Shown here one piece after another: positions 63,248 to 64,000 of a DNA stretch of 64,000 bases. The notes beneath the pieces are model-generated. The model was given only the letters and a program-made list of their open reading frames with translations, was not told the DNA's origin and did not search any database. The first letter of the stretch is position 1. Every line of letters begins with the position of its first letter. A program made the translations under genes and the position numbers. The stretch spans positions 186,001 through 250,000 of the forward strand of contig NZ_JAPDNQ010000002.1 in assembly GCF_025989145.1 (NCBI RefSeq), in the 5' to 3' direction. The DNA comes from Microbacterium sp. SSM24. Lineage in GTDB: Bacteria; Actinomycetota; Actinomycetes; Actinomycetales; Microbacteriaceae.

Positions 63248-64000
63248 ATGGCCGAAGAATCAGATGACGCGTTCGGGGGCGAGCAGTCCGCTCCCGATGC
63301 GCCGCTGACCCGTCGCGAGGCGGCGGAAGCGCGCCGCGCGGAGACGACGACGCCCGCGGCGCCGTCCGAGGGCGCGATCCCGCCGATTCCACCTCTGCCC
63401 GTCACGGCCGTCGCAGGCGCGCCGGAAGCCTCACCGGCCATCCAGGCGCACCTGCGCGCCGCGCGGACCGAGTTCGAGAGTCAGGTCGCGCACGCCCGGG
63501 CGGAGTTCGAGGAGGCGAACGAGCGGATCAAGCAGCGCACGGGCCGCGATCTCATCGTGGCGACGCTCATCGGCGTCGCCGCCGGCGCTGTTCTCATCGG
63601 CTCGCTGATCTTCGTCAAGCAGCTCTTCGTGGTCTTCGCGCTGGCAGCGGCGCTCCTGGGCGTCTTCGAGTTCGCGCGCGCCCTCCGGGCATCGGGCCGG
63701 CGTGTGGATGTGGTGCCCCAGCTCGTCGTCGGTGCAGTGGTCGTCCTCTCGGGATACTTCTTCGATGCCTGGCTGCACTGGGTCGTCATCTTCGTCGCGG
63801 TCGCCGTCGTGGTGGTGTGGCGCCTTCTGGTGCAGATGGCCAGCCGGGATGGGCGGACCTACGGCAACGTGCTCGCCGACGTCCTGATCGCCGGATTCGT
63901 CCAGCTCTACGTCCCGTTCCTGGCGAGCCTGTGCGTCGTCCTGCTCGCCCAGGAGGGCGGGGAGTGGTGGGTGCTGTCGTTCATCGCGGTCGTGGTCGCT
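63248..64000 (+). CDS. cdsA: Phosphatidate cytidylyltransferase, 5' part
   Basis: Makes CDP-diacylglycerol, the precursor of all phospholipids, at the membrane. Only the first 251 residues lie in the window. Residues 1-93 form a cytoplasmic lead (acidic, Pro-rich, then helical), longer than in Gram-negative CdsA but usual in actinobacteria. At least five membrane spans follow, beginning GRDLIVATLIGVAAGAVLIG. The C-terminal CDP-alcohol signature would be beyond the window. ATG 63248 follows frr by seven bases. Confidence 0.85.
   Translation, partial: MAEESDDAFGGEQSAPDAPLTRREAAEARRAETTTPAAPSEGAIPPIPPLPVTAVAGAPEASPAIQAHLRAARTEFESQVAHARAEFEEANERIKQRTGRDLIVATLIGVAAGAVLIGSLIFVKQLFVVFALAAALLGVFEFARALRASGRRVDVVPQLVVGAVVVLSGYFFDAWLHWVVIFVAVAVVVVWRLLVQMASRDGRTYGNVLADVLIAGFVQLYVPFLASLCVVLLAQEGGEWWVLSFIAVVVA

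Overview
The window looks like a chromosomal segment of a high-GC actinobacterium, most probably Microbacteriaceae and plausibly Microbacterium. The reasons are the very GC-rich codon use, the many GTG starts, the actinobacterial marker families (DUF3515 between ddl and thiL, DUF2469 beside rnhB, HemD with a C-terminal winged helix, the trehalose treY-treZ route) and the dprA-comM-yraN to rpsB-tsf-pyrH-frr-cdsA order. There are no rRNA genes, tRNA genes, CRISPR arrays or insertion sequences that I can recognise. Genus assignment is inference from gene content.

Layout. 1-9392: cell-wall, cofactor and housekeeping genes (gpsA end, ddl, thiL, rsmD, an acyltransferase, recG, coaD, yceD-rpmF, rnc-mutM). 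9393-12268: a leftward operon with its own strong promoter, an unannotated 40-residue ORF, hairpins, an 85-residue protein and two paralogous double-GNAT acetyltransferases. 12418-19530: smc, a DUF4062-STAND ATPase and ftsY. 19619-24213: DUF2004 gene, a duplicated hairpin element, lipA-lipB, a TetR-VOC fusion regulator and a membrane-protein/ECF-sigma pair. 24279-29931: ffh, a membrane protein coupled to a family 2 glycosyltransferase, and a carboxylate-amine ligase. 30193-52886: the usual rpsP-KH-rimM-trmD-rplS ribosome block, broken up by a nitrate/nitrite assimilation cluster (nitrate reductase-flavoprotein fusion, narK, nirBD, cobA, hemD) and a glycogen/trehalose cluster (glgX-treY-treZ), followed by map. 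53049-64000: lepB-rnhB, DUF2469, dprA-comM-yraN, a Xer recombinase, a degenerate M23 protein, rpsB, tsf, pyrH, frr and the start of cdsA.

How parts work together. NarK imports nitrate and exports nitrite. The fused NAD(P)H-linked enzyme would reduce nitrate to nitrite, NirBD reduces nitrite to ammonium, and CobA with HemD supply siroheme precursors. Sequence resembling GlnR boxes lies upstream of nirB and between narK and trmD. GlgX debranches glycogen, and TreY and TreZ convert the maltodextrins to trehalose. A recurrent signal is a -10-like hexamer placed exactly six bases before the start codon, which predicts many leaderless mRNAs. The heptamer GGATGCC/GGCATCC is also far commoner than base composition predicts.

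The best candidate for something undescribed is the 9393-12268 operon headed by the 40-residue ORF. The DUF4062-STAND ATPase is the main candidate defence gene.
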